Shown: positions 25,951 to 35,040, counted from the stretch's first letter. The stretch is DNA of 64,000 nt from Achromobacter sp. HZ34 (GCF_002209485.1 NZ_NJIX01000009.1:186001-250000), one strand, 5' to 3'. Numbers and translations: made by a program. Notes: generated by a model not told the origin, from the sequence alone.

Positions 25951-26840
25951 TGACGGCTTATCTGCTGACCATTCTGGTGATCATGGGCATCTATATGCTG
26001 CTGGCGCTGGCGCTGGACCTGCAATACGGCTTCACCGGCCTGATCAACTTCGGCCTGGCGGGCTTCTTCGGCGTGGGCGCCTATGCATCGGCGTTGCTGA
26101 CGCTGAAGGCGGGCTGGTCGCCGTTGGCGTCCTTTCCGGCGGCGGTGGCGCTGGCGGCCTTGCTGGCGTGGCCGCTGGGGCGCGTGGCGCTGCGGCTGCG
26201 TGACGACTATCTGGCCATCGTCACCCTGGGCTTCTCCGAAGTCGTGCGCCTGGTGCTGGTGCAGGAGCAATGGCTGACCAATGGCGTACAGGGCATTCCC
26301 GGCGTGCCGCGCCTGGGCGCCAGCTGGGGCGATACCAACTTCAGCACCATGCTGTTGCTGGGGCTGCTGGTGCTGGCCTTGATCGTGACGGTGGCGGTGT
26401 TGCGCCGGGTCACGCATAGTCCTTATGGCCGCACCATCCAGGCCATCCGCGACGACGAGGTCGCGGTGCGTGTGCTGGGCAAGGAGCCCGCGCGCTTCAA
26501 GACCCAGGTGTTGATGCTGGGCGCCGGCATTGCCGGCCTGGCGGGCGCCTTCTATGCGCACTACATGACCTATATCGTGCCGGACCAGTTCGTGCCGCTG
26601 CTCACTTTCTATATCTGGATGGCGGTGATCATGGGCGGCGTGGCGCGTCTGTCGGGCAGCGTCGTCGGCGCGGTGCTGCTGGTGGTGTTTTTGGAGGGCG
26701 TGCGTTTCCTGCGTGGCGTCATCCCCGGCATCTCCGACGCCGACATGGGCAGCGTGCAGTTGGGCGTGGTGGGGCTGATCCTGATTCTGTTCATGCGCTG
26801 GCGGCCGCAAGGCCTGTTCGGCGGGCGGGGGGCGCGATGA
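25950..26840 (+). CDS. ABC transporter permease, LivM type
   Basis: 296 residues from the ATG at 25950. The family core is ALDLQYGFTGLINFGLAGFFGVGAYASALL, with the ABC-contacting loop IQAIRDDEVAVRVLGKEPARFKTQVL near residue 165 and a final RWRPQGLFGG. It is the second channel subunit. Its end overlaps the following ATPase gene by 4 bp. Confidence 0.93.
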   Translation: MTAYLLTILVIMGIYMLLALALDLQYGFTGLINFGLAGFFGVGAYASALLTLKAGWSPLASFPAAVALAALLAWPLGRVALRLRDDYLAIVTLGFSEVVRLVLVQEQWLTNGVQGIPGVPRLGASWGDTNFSTMLLLGLLVLALIVTVAVLRRVTHSPYGRTIQAIRDDEVAVRVLGKEPARFKTQVLMLGAGIAGLAGAFYAHYMTYIVPDQFVPLLTFYIWMAVIMGGVARLSGSVVGAVLLVVFLEGVRFLRGVIPGISDADMGSVQLGVVGLILILFMRWRPQGLFGGRGAR

Positions 26841-27616
26841 GCGAGCTGGCCACGACGGACATTTCGCTGTCCTATGGCGAATTCCAGGTGCTGGACAAGG
26901 TCACGCTGTCCATGAGCCTGCAGGGCCTGCATGGGATGATAGGTCCCAATGGCGCGGGCAAGAGCACGTTCTTCGCGGTATTGAGCGGCCTGCTGCCGCC
27001 ATCGCGGGGCAGCGTCAGTTTCGACGGCAATGTGCTGCGCGCGGCGGGTCCCGCGGCGCGTGCGCGCCAGGGCCTGGGGCGTACGTTCCAGATCCCGCGC
27101 GAGTTCCGCCACCTGACGGTGCGCGAGAACCTGATGGTGGGGCCGCGCGAACAGCCGGGCGAGTCCCTGCTGGGCCTGTTCCTGGCGCCCGCGCGAGTGC
27201 GGCGGGCCGAGGCGGAGATTGCCGAAAAGGCGGCGCAACTGCTGGATTTCCTGCGGCTGGGCGCCGTGGCCGACAAGCCCGCGGGAGGACTGTCGGGCGG
27301 GCAGAAGAAACTGCTGGAGCTTGGCCGCGCGTTGATGTCCGATCCCCGGTTCATCCTGCTGGACGAACCCTACGCGGGCGTGAACCCGGTGCTGATCGAG
27401 GAGATCTCGCAGCGCATCCGCGAGATCAATGCCGAGCGCGGTATCGGCTTTCTCATCATCGAGCACAACCTGATGGCCCTGAATCGCCTGGTCGAGGATC
27501 TGTACGTGCTGGACAGCGGCCGCCTGCTGGCGCATGGCCGGCCCGACGATGTGCTGGGCGATCCGCGGGTGCGGGCGGCGTACATGGGGGCGATGGCGCA
27601 AGAGGTGCCGGCATGA
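26837..27616 (+). CDS. ABC transporter ATP-binding protein, LivG type
   Basis: 259 residues. Walker A is GPNGAGKST near residue 36, the signature is LSGGQKKLLELGRALM, Walker B is FILLDEP, and the C-terminal IGFLIIEHNLMALNRLVEDLYVLDSG is typical of LivG. It pairs with LivF on the cytoplasmic face to power import. It overlaps the flanking genes by 4 bp on both sides. Confidence 0.94.
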   Translation: MSELATTDISLSYGEFQVLDKVTLSMSLQGLHGMIGPNGAGKSTFFAVLSGLLPPSRGSVSFDGNVLRAAGPAARARQGLGRTFQIPREFRHLTVRENLMVGPREQPGESLLGLFLAPARVRRAEAEIAEKAAQLLDFLRLGAVADKPAGGLSGGQKKLLELGRALMSDPRFILLDEPYAGVNPVLIEEISQRIREINAERGIGFLIIEHNLMALNRLVEDLYVLDSGRLLAHGRPDDVLGDPRVRAAYMGAMAQEVPA

Positions 27617-28368
27617 GCGCGGCGCCGATGGCAGGGCGTGCGGGGGAGGGCGCGGGGATGAACACGACGGTCCTGCAGCTGGACGATCTGCGCGGCGGTT
27701 ATGGCGATGCCGACATTCTCAAGGGCATCTCGCTGGAGGTGCGTGCGGGCGAGATCGTCACCATCGCCGGCACCAATGGCGCGGGCAAGTCGACCATCAT
27801 CAAGGCGGTGATGGGGCTGTTGCCGCGGACGTCGGGCCGGCTGCTGCTGCGGGGCGAGGACGTCGCCCGCGCCAGTGTCGAATCGCGGCTGGATCGCGGC
27901 ATCGGCTACGTGCCGCAGGTGGCCAACGTCTTTGCGTCGCTGTCGGTGCATGAGAATCTGCTGGTGGTGCAAGGTGTGAAGCGGCAGCGCCAGCGGGCCG
28001 ACGCCATGTACCTGATGTTTCCGGCGCTGGCGCGGCACCGGCGCCGGGCGGCGGGGACCTTGTCCGGTGGCGAACGCCAGCAACTGGCCTTCGCACGCGC
28101 CTTGATGCGCGAGCCGGACATCCTGCTGCTGGACGAGCCGACAGCGGCGTTGTCGCCGGCGCGGGTGGACGAGATTTTCGATTACGTGCGCGGGTTGCCC
28201 GCCGGCGGTACTACTGTCCTGATGGTGGAACAGCGTGCGCGCCAGTCGCTGGCGGTCAGCCAGCGCGGGTACATCATCGACCAGGGCGTGGTGGCGATGG
28301 CGGGCGACGCGGCGGAGCTGCTGCGCGATCCCCGGGCCGGCGATCTGTTTCTTGGCAAGCACGAATGA
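27613..28368 (+). CDS. ABC transporter ATP-binding protein, LivF type
   Basis: 251 residues from the ATG at 27613, chosen for the 4-bp overlap with the LivG-type gene; a second ATG at 27658 matches the usual LivF N-terminus better. Walker A is GTNGAGKST, the signature is LSGGERQQLAFARALM, and Walker B is ILLLDEP. The D-loop region reads TAALSPARVDEIF. It is the second ATPase of the importer. Confidence 0.93.
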   Translation: MSAAPMAGRAGEGAGMNTTVLQLDDLRGGYGDADILKGISLEVRAGEIVTIAGTNGAGKSTIIKAVMGLLPRTSGRLLLRGEDVARASVESRLDRGIGYVPQVANVFASLSVHENLLVVQGVKRQRQRADAMYLMFPALARHRRRAAGTLSGGERQQLAFARALMREPDILLLDEPTAALSPARVDEIFDYVRGLPAGGTTVLMVEQRARQSLAVSQRGYIIDQGVVAMAGDAAELLRDPRAGDLFLGKHE

Positions 28369-28391
28369 AGCAATGGAGTGGCTGAAGCAAC

Positions 28392-29633
28392 ATGGCTGAA
28401 GTATTGATCGTCGGGGCAGGGGTGATCGGTTTGGCCTGCGCGCGCGAGGCGCAGCGGCAAGGTTGGCAAGTCACCTTGCTGGATCGCGATTTCGAGGGCG
28501 ATCGGGCGTCGCATGGCAATGCCGGCGGCATCGCGGTGACGGAGTCCACGCCCATTGCCGTGTCGGGCTTCAGCCTGCAGGCCATGCGCTGGCTGTGCGA
28601 TCCGCTGGGGCCCCTGGCCATACGGTGGCGCCACGCGCCGCGCCTGTTGCCGTGGCTGCGCGCTTTCAACAAGGTGACCGAGCCGGCTCACTACCGGCAC
28701 ATTTCCAACGCGCTGGCGGCCTTGAACAATCGTGTCTATGACGATCTGCTGCCCATGCTCGGCGACATCGGGCTGACTGGCCAACTGCATCGTGGCGCCG
28801 GTATCACCGTGTATGAGACCGATGCGGCCTTTGCGGCGGATGCCGACGAATGGGCGTACAAGCGCGAGCTGGGTGTGAACTGGAGCGTGCTGGACATGGA
28901 CGAGCTGCGGGCGCGCGAGCCTGCGCTGGCGCCGGTGTTCCGCCACGCCGTCATGCTGCATGACTGGGGGCAGATGGACGATCCCAAGGCGGTGGTCGAT
29001 GCCTTGCGCGGCAAGGTGGCCGAGCGGGGTGGGCGATTGGTGCGTGGTGATGTGGCGGGACTGGATGCGGGCAATGCGGGGCGTCCCGCCGTGCTGTTGC
29101 GGGATGGCCAGCGGCTGGAGGCGGATCGGGTGGTGGTGGCTGCCGGCGCGTGGTCGGGAGCGCTGGCGCGCGGCGTGGGCGATCGTGTGCTGATCGAGAG
29201 CGAGCGCGGCTACAACACCACGCTGCCTGGCGGGGTGGGGGTGCTGTCGCACGAAGTGATTTTCGCGGAGCGCAAGTTCGTGGCGTCGCCGTTGTCGGTG
29301 GGCTTGCGCATAGGCGGGGCGGCGGAGTTCGCCGGCCTGGACGCACCGGCGAACTATCGGCGCAGCGCGGCGCTGCTGCAATTGGCGCGCAAATTCGTGC
29401 CTGGCGTGGATGAGACTGGCGCCAGGCAGTGGATGGGCAACCGCCCGTCGACGCCGGATTCCTTACCGGTACTGGGCCCGTCACCACGCGCACCGCATGT
29501 CCTATACGCCTTCGGCCACGGCCACCTGGGCCTGACCCAGGCCGCCACCACCGGCGCCATCATAGGTAGCCTGCTGGCGGGTGAAGCGCCGGGCGTGGAT
29601 ATGCGGCCGTACTCCATCGCGCGGTTTGCGTAG
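28392..29633 (+). CDS. FAD-dependent D-amino-acid-dehydrogenase-like oxidoreductase
   Basis: 413 residues. An N-terminal Rossmann motif (VLIVGAGVIGLACAREAQRQGW) binds FAD, followed by DAO-fold features: HGNAGGIAV, a middle AAGAWSGALAR, and the C-terminal PDSLPVLGPS...FGHGHLGLTQAATTG. This is the DadA/glycine-oxidase superfamily, deaminating or demethylating amines and D-amino acids. It sits 23 bp after the importer, so it probably oxidises the imported substrate. DadA itself is not proven. Confidence 0.85.
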   Translation: MAEVLIVGAGVIGLACAREAQRQGWQVTLLDRDFEGDRASHGNAGGIAVTESTPIAVSGFSLQAMRWLCDPLGPLAIRWRHAPRLLPWLRAFNKVTEPAHYRHISNALAALNNRVYDDLLPMLGDIGLTGQLHRGAGITVYETDAAFAADADEWAYKRELGVNWSVLDMDELRAREPALAPVFRHAVMLHDWGQMDDPKAVVDALRGKVAERGGRLVRGDVAGLDAGNAGRPAVLLRDGQRLEADRVVVAAGAWSGALARGVGDRVLIESERGYNTTLPGGVGVLSHEVIFAERKFVASPLSVGLRIGGAAEFAGLDAPANYRRSAALLQLARKFVPGVDETGARQWMGNRPSTPDSLPVLGPSPRAPHVLYAFGHGHLGLTQAATTGAIIGSLLAGEAPGVDMRPYSIARFA

Positions 29634-29705
29634 GGATGGCTAGGCTTGAAGCCGCAGAAATTTTATCGGCCTCCTAGGCTCTGATCACGCTGCCACGTCA
29701 GGCCA

Positions 29706-30131
29706 TCAAGCCAAGGCCAGATCGGCCTTTGCAGGACGCCCGCCTTTCGCCCCGTTACGACGCGCGGCCTCCGCCTTGTTCTCGGAACGAACGCTGCCGC
29801 GCGCTGCCGCAACGGTACGCCTGGCGATATCGACCGGAATCAGGCGAGCCACCAGGCCGGGAATACTGATTGTCGCCGTCTCTTCCTCTCCGAACAGCAG
29901 TCCATCCCCACCGGGTGTTACATACGCTTGCGCCAGCACTTGGCGTGGCAAGTCCTTCAACGCGGGCACCTCTTTCGGATCGATGCGCAATGCCAGCCCA
30001 TTGCTGTACGCCAATTCCAGCACGCGAGCGTGCAAGATATATCGCGCCGATACGACATGAGGCTCCGCCAGCGCTTGACGCCCACGCGCCAGCGCCTGCT
30101 TATAGTCGTCCTGAGAAATCCGGGATGCCAT
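29706..30131 (-). CDS. DUF2442 protein
   Basis: 141 residues from the ATG at 30131. DUF2442 is visible as VVSARYILHARVLELAYSNG...VPALKDLPRQVLAQAYVTPGGDGLLF, with a C-terminal ARRNGAKGGRPAK tail of AT-hook style that is common in this family and suggests DNA binding. It starts two bases after the preceding gene. DUF2442 and DUF4160 proteins often occur as adjacent pairs suspected to be toxin-antitoxin systems, and the arrangement here is that pattern. Confidence 0.75.
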   Translation of the reverse strand: MASRISQDDYKQALARGRQALAEPHVVSARYILHARVLELAYSNGLALRIDPKEVPALKDLPRQVLAQAYVTPGGDGLLFGEEETATISIPGLVARLIPVDIARRTVAAARGSVRSENKAEAARRNGAKGGRPAKADLALA

Positions 30132-30133
30132 GA

Positions 30134-30574
30134 TCAGATCTCCTTCAACAGTTCCGCTGTAATGGATTTGCCCCAATTCACACGCACTTGCACGCCTTGC
30201 CCTGAGAGATAGAAGCCGCTGCCTTTGACCACGATCCCTGTTCCTACGCTTCCGGCTGCTAGTAGCATTACTGTGTGCTTTCCTGGCTGTCTCCGCATCG
30301 GGGCGTTGTCCAGGCAGACGGTCTGCTGTGTTTGCCACCACGACGCCCTGCACATAAGGCGTTTGACATGGATCTGCTTCGCCAGCCTGTTGAGCACGGT
30401 CAATGTCGGTGCGTTGCGTAGCGGCTTGACATCCCACAGAGATACGTCATCCCTTACCAGGGAGAACTCGAAGCGCGCAGTCCAATGATCAGCCCGGCAA
30501 ATCGCCGTCACATGCGGTGGGCAATGATCCAAAGGCCAGATGCGTAGTTCGATATTACCGCTCTTCCAAAGCAT
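30134..30574 (-). CDS. DUF4160-like protein with an unusual C-terminal extension
   Basis: 146 residues. Residues 1-75 (GNIELRIWPLDHCPPHVTAICR, then FEFSLVRDDVSLWDVKPL) resemble DUF4160, whose hallmark is a DHxPPH motif; here it reads DHCPPH. The last ~60 residues (about 86-146) are not part of that domain. By eye GSGFYLSGQGVQVRV recalls SAF/FlgA-like segments, but this is weak. It is coupled to the DUF2442 gene with 2-bp spacing, suggesting a functional pair. Base composition here is less GC-rich than in the neighbours, possibly reflecting transfer. Confidence 0.55.
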   Translation of the reverse strand: MLWKSGNIELRIWPLDHCPPHVTAICRADHWTARFEFSLVRDDVSLWDVKPLRNAPTLTVLNRLAKQIHVKRLMCRASWWQTQQTVCLDNAPMRRQPGKHTVMLLAAGSVGTGIVVKGSGFYLSGQGVQVRVNWGKSITAELLKEI

Positions 30575-30953
30575 AGAAAACCCATATTGTTAGGTTATTG
30601 CTCGCCTTCCTATTGCACAGAGGGCCTCGTGCCGCCTTGTGCTGGCCAGTTGATCGTCAGGACCGATGCCACGGGTTCGGTTCCTTTGTGGCGGGAGCGT
30701 TTACGCAACGCGGGTTGAATAAACGGACGGCTGCGACGCGAGCGTGTACCGCATCTCGTGGAAGGGGCGCTCAAAACCCAAAGGTTTCCAGCACAGGGAG
30801 GGGAGCCTCCGCTCATCCAGATAGCATAGAAAGATAGGGACTCTGCGACGGAGATGTCGGGCGGGCGCGACGGCGCTACCCCGGGGAAATCTCAGCGGAA
30901 CTAGGTCCGAGCTCCTTTATCATCTCGTTTCAAGTTTCAACCAAGGAGAGACA
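30575..30953. other. Intergenic stretch, no gene recognised
   Basis: This 379-bp gap lies between the divergent DUF4160-like gene and the lipoprotein gene. The left end is AT-rich (attgttaggttattg) and probably holds the leftward promoter. The right end has GGAGAG before the lipoprotein ATG. Short open frames on both strands have no recognisable protein features. Confidence 0.6.
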
Positions 30954-31382
30954 ATGAGAGCTGTAATAGCGGCCCTGGCGGCCCTATGGCTGGTTGGATG
31001 TGCCAGCATCCTCGAATACAAGACGGCGGCCGTACAGGGCGATCCCAAGCTCCTGGTGGAGCAAGTCCTAATGGAGCAGCCGCGGAAGTTTCACCCGGAC
31101 TACGTGAACGTCACGGACCTCTTCGTGGAGTACGGTGGGGCGACCTACAGCAAAGATCCGCCTACGGGAATCGGGCACAGCGTGTCGCGCAAGGACGTGA
31201 AGCGGATGTACTACAAGTCCATTGCCGAGAACCGGCTGTTCGCCAAGGGGCGGTGGTTCATGGTGCGGTCGGTCAACGCTCAGGGGACCCTGATTGGGGA
31301 GGCCTGGTCGGACGACAAGGATAAGGCCGTGCAGTACATCTCCGCGCTGGAGGAGCTGAAGCGCCGGGCGGAATCAGAGTGA
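30954..31382 (+). CDS. Small putative lipoprotein
   Basis: 142 residues. The N-terminus MRAVIAALAALWLVGCASILEY has a lipobox (LVGC) with the lipid-accepting cysteine near residue 16. The rest is soluble and charged, with no domain I recognise (LFVEYGGATYSKDPPTGIG; MYYKSIAENRLFAKGRWFMV). A clear GGAGAG ribosome binding site precedes the ATG. Alanine at +2 fits outer-membrane sorting. It stands alone between the DUF2442 pair and tRNA-Arg. Confidence 0.65.
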   Translation: MRAVIAALAALWLVGCASILEYKTAAVQGDPKLLVEQVLMEQPRKFHPDYVNVTDLFVEYGGATYSKDPPTGIGHSVSRKDVKRMYYKSIAENRLFAKGRWFMVRSVNAQGTLIGEAWSDDKDKAVQYISALEELKRRAESE

Positions 31383-31485
31383 AGCGTGAGTGACGCACTA
31401 CTCGTTTGAGCGACCGATTCCCACAAAATCAGTAGTAAGGAATCGAGAATCTTACGGCCTAAGTGCCTAATGAATATAAGATTTT

Positions 31486-31562
31486 TGGCCCGCCCTACAC
31501 GATTCGAACGTGTGACCGCTCGCTTAGAAGGCGAGTGCTCTATCCAACTGAGCTAAGGGCGG
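31486..31562 (-). tRNA. tRNA-Arg (anticodon UCU)
   Basis: 77 nt including an encoded CCA. On the minus strand the acceptor CCGCCCT (31562-31556) pairs with AGGGCGG, followed by discriminator G and CCA. The D arm is GCTCAGTTGGATAGAGC. The anticodon stem CTCGC/GCGAG encloses the loop CTTCTAA, so the anticodon is TCT. The T arm contains the invariant TTCGAAT. All arms pair fully. Confidence 0.95.
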
Positions 31563-31910
31563 CGCGCGGAGGCTGGATGCCGAGCGGCATTTTACATGGC
31601 TTACGGGACGGTCGCCGACTCGGCGTGAAACGCCGTTTTTGCAACGTGACTTCGTCCTTTGTTGTAAGACACCCTCCAGCCTGCGTAACCACTTGTTCTA
31701 TCGAGGTTTTGGTAATGGGAGACGGCCAGTACCGTCGCCCCTTGCCGTTCGACCGCGCACGCCTTCGCCCGCCGCCGCTGAGCGCCACCCGAGACTATGC
31801 AGGCCCACGCCTTCGCGCGGAAAAGGGCGACGAACCGGTATTACAGACGGTATCAGTCACAGTAACCCCCGGTGATACAGTGCCCCGTCCTTTACTACAC
31901 CCATGATGTC
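31563..31910. other. Intergenic stretch between tRNA-Arg and pldA
   Basis: This 348-bp gap carries the leftward tRNA promoter region (a TAAAAT hexamer on the minus strand about 30 bp from the tRNA 5' end) and the rightward promoter region of the phospholipase gene. Open frames through it show no protein-like features. Confidence 0.5.
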
Positions 31911-33200
31911 ATGAAACGTCTGTCTCGCACGCGTGCAGTTCTTGGGTTCGGTGGCATGGCCGCCTTGGCGGCGATTGCCGCGCCCGCCCACGCCGGCATC
32001 AGCTATACCCTGGACCGGGCCGCCGCGGCGCCGGGCACGACGGTACGCGTGCAGGCCGTCTATTTCAACGACGGTTCCGCCGGTGCCCGCTGGCAGCCGC
32101 CGCGCCAATTGATACTGCAATGGCGGGCGCCCAATGGCCAGATCATCCGTACGCCCGCGCAAGCGGAGTCCGACGCGCGCGACCTGAACATTCCGGTCAA
32201 CAATTTCGCCCGCATGTCATGGAGCGCCGTGGTGCCGGCGGAAGTGCATGGCCTGCAAGCCGTCTCCATCGAAGGCGAGCCCGCCTTGATGGCGCTGGAC
32301 ACCGGGACCGGCGGTGGTACGTCGGTGGTCGCGTCCCGTCCCGCCACGGTGCCTGTCGTCGATCCGACCACCGGCCAGCCGCTGCCGGCGCCGGAAGTGG
32401 CTGCCGCCGGCGCCTCTCCCGCGGCAGGTCCCGCCCCCACCCAGGCCGCATCCGACGTCACGCCGGCCGATCCCAACCGCCTGAGCGGCGTGCTGGCGGG
32501 GCTGTCCGAGTACCAACCCATGTACTTCGACATCCGCACGCGGGACCGCACCACCGCGCGTTTCCAGGTCAGCTTCAAGTACCGCCTGTTCACGCCCGAT
32601 GCCTCCGACCCCAAGTTCTGGGACAAGCTTTATCTGGGCTACACGCAGACTTCGCTGTGGGATTTGCAGGGTGAATCCCGTCCCTTCATCGACACGACGT
32701 TCAATCCCAGCCTGTTCTGGCTGAACGACAATATGTGGACCTCGCAAAGCCAGAACTGGCGCGCGGGCCTGCAGGCCGGTGTCGAGCACATGTCCAATGG
32801 CAAGGCCGGCGCCGATTCGCGCTCAGTCAACGATGCGTTCCTGCAGCCGGCGATCAACTACCGCTTTGATGGCGGCAGCACGCTGACCTTCTCCCCGCGT
32901 ATCAAGGGCTATTTCGGCGTCGCCGACGAAAACGCCGATTACTCGGACTATGCCGGCCATGTGGATTGGAACCTGCGCTGGGCGCAAGACAATGGCCTGA
33001 TTGCGTCGGCGATGTATCGCCAAGGCGCCAGTTCGCGCCGCACCACCCAGCTGGACCTGGCCTGGCCCCTGAAGCGCACCTGGCTGAACATGAACGGCTA
33101 CGTGCACCTGCAGTACTTCAACGGCTACGGCGAAACGCTGCTGGGCTACGACCAGCGCCACCGCTCCCAGATCGGCATCGGGTTCTCGCTGGTGCAATAA
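31911..33200 (+). CDS. pldA: Outer-membrane phospholipase A (OMPLA)
   Basis: 429 residues from the ATG at 31911; a GTG at 31872 is in frame but would spoil the signal peptide (about 1-28, ending AHA). OMPLA hydrolyses phospholipids in the outer membrane when lipid asymmetry is lost. The catalytic residues are visible: His293 and Ser295 in VEHMSNG, and Asn307 twelve residues on. The C-terminal ~250 residues are beta-barrel-like, ending in QIGIGFSLVQ. Residues about 30-190 form an extra N-terminal region with a Pro/Ala-rich linker, longer than in E. coli PldA but seen in beta-proteobacterial forms. Confidence 0.92.
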   Translation: MKRLSRTRAVLGFGGMAALAAIAAPAHAGISYTLDRAAAAPGTTVRVQAVYFNDGSAGARWQPPRQLILQWRAPNGQIIRTPAQAESDARDLNIPVNNFARMSWSAVVPAEVHGLQAVSIEGEPALMALDTGTGGGTSVVASRPATVPVVDPTTGQPLPAPEVAAAGASPAAGPAPTQAASDVTPADPNRLSGVLAGLSEYQPMYFDIRTRDRTTARFQVSFKYRLFTPDASDPKFWDKLYLGYTQTSLWDLQGESRPFIDTTFNPSLFWLNDNMWTSQSQNWRAGLQAGVEHMSNGKAGADSRSVNDAFLQPAINYRFDGGSTLTFSPRIKGYFGVADENADYSDYAGHVDWNLRWAQDNGLIASAMYRQGASSRRTTQLDLAWPLKRTWLNMNGYVHLQYFNGYGETLLGYDQRHRSQIGIGFSLVQ

Positions 33201-33272
33201 GCCGGAGCCGGGCTGCGTGGCCTGATGGCCACCGGCCTTGGTCCTCCGCAACTCGACGTTTTCACTACGAAG

Positions 33273-33305
33273 GCCTGTTTCAGCATTTGTTGAAATAGGC
33301 TTTTT
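33273..33305 (+). terminator. Rho-independent terminator after pldA
   Basis: GCCTGTTTCA (33273-33282) pairs with TGAAATAGGC (33291-33300), ten pairs with one G-U, followed by TTTTT. It lies 73 bp after the pldA stop in the same direction. Confidence 0.88.
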
Positions 33306-33331
33306 CAGTGAAAAAATTCATCGAGGCCAAT

Positions 33332-33357
33332 AAAAACGGCGCCTGGGCGCCGTTTTT
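33332..33357. terminator. Bidirectional terminator between pldA and the MFS gene
   Basis: AAAAACGGCGC (33332-33342), loop CTGG, GCGCCGTTTTT (33347-33357). The A-run and T-run make it work on both strands. It lies 22 bp beyond the stop of the leftward MFS gene. Confidence 0.88.
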
Positions 33358-33379
33358 ATTGAATCCGAAGGAGGGCGCT

Positions 33380-34957
33380 TTATTCGCCCAGGGGCACGTG
33401 CTGATGTGCCGTCGAACCACGCAGTTCCAGGTCGGGCATGCGGCGGACGATGATCAGCGAGATCAGGGTCACCACGGCGCCGAACGCGAAGATCATGCGG
33501 AACGTGGACGCGACGCCGTCCATCAGGGCCAGTCGGGCCGCCGGCGCCAGGCTCGACAGCACATCGCTGCCATGACGCATGGCGCCCAGGTCGATTGCCT
33601 GGACGATGCCGGCCTTCGACAACGACGCAGCGAAACCCAGCGCCAGCAGGCTGCCCGCCAGCGCGCTGCCGAAGGCGCTGCCCACCGAACGCAATACCAG
33701 TACCGAGCCGGTGCCCGCGCCGATATCACGCGGATCCAGCGCGTTCTGCACGGCCATGAGCATGCCAACCATGCACTGTCCCAGGCCGACGCCGGCCACG
33801 AACGTTACCGTGAGCACCAGCGCCAGCGGCGTCGACGGCCCCATGAAAGCCAGGGCGCACATGCCGATGGCCGCCAGCGTCAGTCCCACGGACAAAATGC
33901 CGCGCAGCCTGCCAAAACGCCGGGCCAGATTGCTGGCCACCATATTGCCCGCCACGTTGGACAACAGGAAGGGCACCACGAACAGCCCCGACTCCGCCGC
34001 GCTGGTGCCGCGCACCAGCTGGAAGTACAGCGGCAGCGAGAAGATGCAAAGAAAGATCACCAGGGCGCCAGTCGACGACACCGCCACGCCGCAGTTGAAA
34101 GTCTTGTTGGCGAACATGCGCGGCGGCAGCAGGGGATCGCTCGCGCGCTTTTCCTGCCACACCAGGGCGATCAGCCCCAACACGGTCAACAGCACCAGGC
34201 CCATGATTTCCGGCGACAGCCAGGAATAGGCAGCGCCGCCCCAGCTCAAGGCCAGCAGGCAACTGACGATGGTCAGGGCCAGCAGCAGCGACCCCAGCAG
34301 ATCCAGCCGCGCCTTGCCGCCCTTGGCCTTGAGCGTACGCAGGCCGCGGTTGCAGGAGTACATCGCGATCAGGCCCAGCGGCACGTTCATCCAGAACAGC
34401 CAGCGCCAGGACAGATGCTCCGAAACATAACCGCCGACCAGGGGACCCGCGATGGACGCCACGCCCCACACCGCCGCCAGATAGCCTTGGTAGCGGCCGC
34501 GCTGCCGCGGCGCCACCACATCGGCGATGGCCGCCTGCGCCAGGGACATCAAGCCGCCGCCGCCCAGGCCCTGCAGCGCGCGGAACCAGATCAACTGGTC
34601 CAGCGTCTGCGCCATGGCGCACATCACCGAGGTGACGATGAACAGTCCGATCGACACCGTCAACATCCCGCGCCGGCCGTAAATGTCGGACAACTTGCCG
34701 TAGATCGGCGTCGTCACGGTTGCGGCAATCAGGTAGGCCGCCACGATCCACGACAGATGGCCGAAGCCGTTCAGGTCGGAAGCGATGGCCGGTACCGCCG
34801 GAATTACCACCGTCTGATCCAGCGAAGCCAGCAGGATGCAAAGAATGATGCCGCCGATCACCCGCATGATTTCGCGGTGACTCAAGGCGGCAGGGGCGGA
34901 GGAAACCTTGGAGGAACTGGAGGGGGATGATGCGAGCGTGCCTGAGGGCGTGGACAT
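33380..34957 (-). CDS. MFS drug exporter, DHA2 (EmrB/QacA, 14-helix) family
   Basis: 525 residues. A Ser-rich cytoplasmic N-terminus (about 1-25) precedes 14 predicted helices. Motifs are LDQTVVIPAVPAIASDL in helix 1, GKLSDIYGRRGML (motif A), and a helix 5 motif reading VWGVASIAGPLVGGYVSEHLSWRWLFWMNVPLG. This family exports drugs or dyes by proton antiport; the substrate is not predictable. No membrane-fusion partner is adjacent. A perfect palindrome 57 bp upstream of the start suggests control by a regulator encoded elsewhere. Confidence 0.92.
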   Translation of the reverse strand: MSTPSGTLASSPSSSSKVSSAPAALSHREIMRVIGGIILCILLASLDQTVVIPAVPAIASDLNGFGHLSWIVAAYLIAATVTTPIYGKLSDIYGRRGMLTVSIGLFIVTSVMCAMAQTLDQLIWFRALQGLGGGGLMSLAQAAIADVVAPRQRGRYQGYLAAVWGVASIAGPLVGGYVSEHLSWRWLFWMNVPLGLIAMYSCNRGLRTLKAKGGKARLDLLGSLLLALTIVSCLLALSWGGAAYSWLSPEIMGLVLLTVLGLIALVWQEKRASDPLLPPRMFANKTFNCGVAVSSTGALVIFLCIFSLPLYFQLVRGTSAAESGLFVVPFLLSNVAGNMVASNLARRFGRLRGILSVGLTLAAIGMCALAFMGPSTPLALVLTVTFVAGVGLGQCMVGMLMAVQNALDPRDIGAGTGSVLVLRSVGSAFGSALAGSLLALGFAASLSKAGIVQAIDLGAMRHGSDVLSSLAPAARLALMDGVASTFRMIFAFGAVVTLISLIIVRRMPDLELRGSTAHQHVPLGE

Positions 34958-35013
34958 GATACGGGCGCAGCGTACGGCGAATTAGCAGGAAGCAGGGGGA
35001 GGGCGAGGGTCAG

Positions 35014-35040
35014 ACTTATAGATGTCAAACATCTATAAGT
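35014..35040. promoter_or_regulatory. Perfect 12-bp palindrome, probable operator of the MFS gene
   Basis: ACTTATAGATGT (35014-35025) and ACATCTATAAGT (35029-35040) are exact inverted repeats around CAA, followed by an AT-only run (tatatatata). A TTGACA hexamer on the minus strand (35028-35023) lies inside it. Length and symmetry are typical of a TetR- or MarR-type operator. It could act on the MFS gene, on the HAD gene, or on both. Confidence 0.65.

Noticed and set aside
29640-31562. Integrated mobile element at tRNA-Arg
   Set aside because: The tRNA gene and lower-GC neighbours are suggestive, but I found no integrase and no direct repeat of the tRNA 3' end.
31849-31879. GTATCA/TGATAC inverted arms before pldA
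   Set aside because: Six-base arms far apart are expected by chance at this frequency.
33308-34930. 540-codon plus-strand frame opposite the MFS gene
   Set aside because: Rich in Gln, His and Arg with no domain; the minus strand encodes an unmistakable 14-helix transporter.
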